Shown in pieces: positions 25,651 to 27,500 of a DNA stretch of 27,500 nt. The notes beneath the pieces are model-generated. The model was not told the origin of the DNA. It made no database searches and saw nothing but the letters and a program-made list of their open reading frames with translations. The DNA is from Botryococcus braunii (lineage: Eukaryota > Chlorophyta > Trebouxiophyceae), in contig KV908542.1 of assembly GCA_002005505.1 (NCBI GenBank), positions 109,066 to 136,565 of the forward strand, read 5' to 3'. A program made the position numbers and the translations under genes. How positions within the stretch are numbered: the stretch's first letter is position 1; each line of letters starts with the position of its first letter.

Positions 25651-26329
25651 AATGGGATCGCCTCATGTCTGTATGTTAAATTTGGCGTTGCGCGTATGCG
25701 ATGCATGTAGGTTTCACATTCATACATGGAAATGAAGCGAAAAGAAGCCAACATGACACCGGTCTTAAACTGAGTAGGAGTTAACGCACATAACGCTTTA
25801 AAACCGGGGTGTACGTGATGCAAGTAGGTACAGACGCATCAGCATGGTAAAGCTTTACCATGGTCATGGAGGCACGCCTTAAGGCATATACGGACATAGG
25901 AACACCACGACAAGATATGGGTTCGCAAATTCACTGCCGCCCTTTCCGCGCTGTCAGGCGGTCAGGACCCAGGTGCCAAGGCAACTTTATAGACGTGTTG
26001 TACAACATGTGCGCAGGAGACTTCTGCGCATGGGATTGGTGCTTTCTTGCGTTAATTCAGGCTATAGCCTCTCTAGCTAAGGAGGTGTCATCGTGGCCGT
26101 CTGGGGGACAGGCATCGTTGAGGCTGGAACTGGAGCAGGAAAAAGCTGTGCGCAACACAGGTCATCTTCAAAATTAGGCTTCAACACCAAGACACAAATC
26201 GTTAAAAAAAGAACAACAAATATATACAAGCACAAATATTAGGAGGGTATGTTTGAGGATCGAAACAAAGGTGCAGGTAGCGAACTGCTATAGAGCCACA
26301 AACGGACAAATGGACACACGTGCACACAA
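25651..26329. other. Intron sequence without a supported gene
   Basis: A 105-codon plus-strand frame (25860-26177) shows no recognisable features. No splice-supported exon on either strand. Confidence 0.4.
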
Positions 26330-26330
26330 A

Positions 26331-26331
26331 T

Positions 26332-26417
<86 letters not shown>
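26331..26417. repeat. (CA)n microsatellite
   Basis: Uninterrupted (CA)n followed by GCATGCACGCACGCACG. Confidence 0.95.
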
Positions 26418-26420
<3 letters not shown>

Positions 26421-26531
26421 TGCACGCACGCACGTACTACACATACATGCCTCACAGGCGCATTTGCATGCACGAGACTCCTGGACTCATTCCACCAGAC
26501 CACCTACGGAATTAAAGCCCTTTTTATAAAA

Positions 26532-26549
26532 CTTTATTAATTAATAAAG
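26532..26549. repeat. 18-bp perfect palindrome
   Basis: CTTTATTAA joined to TTAATAAAG, beside a second ATTAAAGCCCT-like copy at 26512. Confidence 0.75.
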
Positions 26550-26576
26550 CCCTCAGAGGTGTCTTGGTATCCTTAC

Positions 26577-26609
26577 CGTTGGACGGGTCAGATACCAGAA
26601 TCCATCAAT
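26577..26609 (-). CDS. Mini-exon closing module A (33 nt)
   Basis: An acceptor (TGCACAG|ATT) and a strong donor (ACG|GTAAGG) bound 11 codons, IDGFWYLTRPT, in phase 0-0. The mini-exon of module D reads VNDFWYLKTPV, sharing FWYL and Pro at the same positions and the same 33-nt length. Carbohydrate-binding beta-sandwich families often end with an I-D-D/N-V-type strand; this sequence fits that pattern, which is the inference used for its role. Confidence 0.68.
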
Positions 26610-27380
26610 CTGTGCAGTACATGCAGACGGTCAGTTGCAGCTCTACCGAAGCGGGGGGTTCCGTGATGAGCTCATGACTAGTCAGGAGCCTGAACGATGC
26701 AACGTGTTATGGACTAAGAAACAAGACTTCCGGAAGGGGATTTAATGGAAAGAACACAACGCACAGACCTGCAGCTAGCTGTACTAAGAAAGTCGTTATG
26801 CAAAAAAATATTATACATATACATGTGTGGCAAGCAACGGAAGAGTGAATTCATCCTAGGAATCAGGCAAATTGGAACGTTGAACACGAACCAACGGCGA
26901 TAATAAAACATTGCGAAAAGTCAATGGTTTGAATCCAACTTGGGACGACAAATTTACGCGACATTTAGCAGTAACCATAGAGATCCCCTACGCACACACA
27001 TGATGTACATGGTAATGATAGTCTTCTTTAAAGTGCATTTATGCAACACTTGAGTGCTGTATCGAGTTCGCATAAGCGAGTGCATTGCATACCACCTTAA
27101 AAAGTGTGATCCTGAAATTCGACCCCCTCTTTCCTCACAGCATTCAAGTCACATGCATCTCTTAGACGACGAACCGTTACCGAAGTAATAATCGCGCACA
27201 CACCTGAGCCGCCTAACTTCTCTATTGCTTTCCACTCCCCTGTTCTGCTCCGGGATCCCCAAACTTATCAGAGACAAACATGTTTAAACAACTTTGTCTT
27301 CCCTGCTTCACTCCACCACACCTCCATCCACCCCACAACCTCCGTTCACTGATTGAAATATAAAATAACCGGGCCCGCAC
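26610..27380. other. Intron between module A core and its mini-exon
   Basis: No supported exon or RNA gene. Words resembling a pol III B box (GGTTTGAATCC, about 26924) occur without a fitting tRNA fold. Confidence 0.45.
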
Positions 27381-27500
27381 GTTTGAATTTGTGAAAGATA
27401 TCGTGAGGCGATTCGCTGCTGCTGGGACCTGGAAATTGTGCGAGAAAGTTTGGCCTGTTGATAATGTGACGTCATTATTCAATTCCAGGAGCGCCTTCAT
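27381..27500 (-). CDS. Core module A, C-terminal part (exon truncated by the window edge)
   Basis: Forty codons read in frame from the window edge to a donor, AAC|GTGCGG. The end of the module, FQVPAAANRLTISFTNSN, closely matches module D (FQVPSNATNLTISFTNQN), including the exact splice position. The upstream half lies outside the window. The donor is weak (GTGCGG), but the conserved position in all five copies supports it. The sequence alternates hydrophobic and polar residues as expected for beta strands. The following mini-exon at 26609-26577 completes the module. Confidence 0.82.

Noticed and set aside
26918..26940. GGTTTGAATCC resembling a tRNA T loop
   Set aside because: Flanking sequence does not form acceptor or anticodon stems; a B-box-like word alone is common.

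Overview
This is eukaryotic nuclear DNA. It has no bacterial-style gene packing, and short exons are scattered through long introns full of microsatellites. The protein I can read has serine-polyproline linkers of the extensin or pherophorin kind and many N-glycosylation sequons. This points to the green lineage, most plausibly a streptophyte or other complex green alga. That is inference; no marker gene settles the organism.

The dominant feature is one large minus-strand gene. It enters at the right edge (base 27500) and runs leftward to at least base 8888. I read 18 exons, about 2.6 kb of coding sequence, and every junction keeps the reading frame. The core unit is a secreted-type module of about 125-145 residues. 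It opens with V-L-[DN]-x-x-F and a C-x-x-C/C-W-x-C cluster, continues through beta-rich sequence, and closes with L-T-[IL]-[ST]-F. Each core is followed by a 33-39 nt mini-exon for a last strand (for example IDGFWYL, VNDFWYL), then by a Pro-rich linker exon that usually ends in Cys. Copies, in transcript order: A (partial, 27500-26577), B (20492-19185), C (split, 17128-14101), D (12168-11164), E (10005-8888). Between A and B lies a different short module (23239-22974) and the longest SPPPP linker (21586-21324). The shape suggests a galactose-binding-like or carbohydrate-binding beta-sandwich in a cell-wall or extracellular-matrix protein. Neither true end of the gene is visible.

On the left, 2024-3158 carries two plus-strand coding-like open frames. 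The first is broken by a 34-bp tandem duplication, so this is probably a decayed gene or element. Nothing else in 1-8000 is supported as a gene. That stretch holds an 88-bp near-perfect palindrome, 28-bp and 49-bp tandem repeats, and one copy of a dispersed repeat whose partner lies at 24.9-25.2 kb.

The introns hold very long (CA)n, (GA)n, (CT)n, (TG)n, (TA)n, (GAA)n and poly(A) tracts. They also hold a small MITE-like element with 24-bp terminal inverted repeats beside a (TA)60 tract, a 138-bp tandem duplication and a CpG-rich patch.
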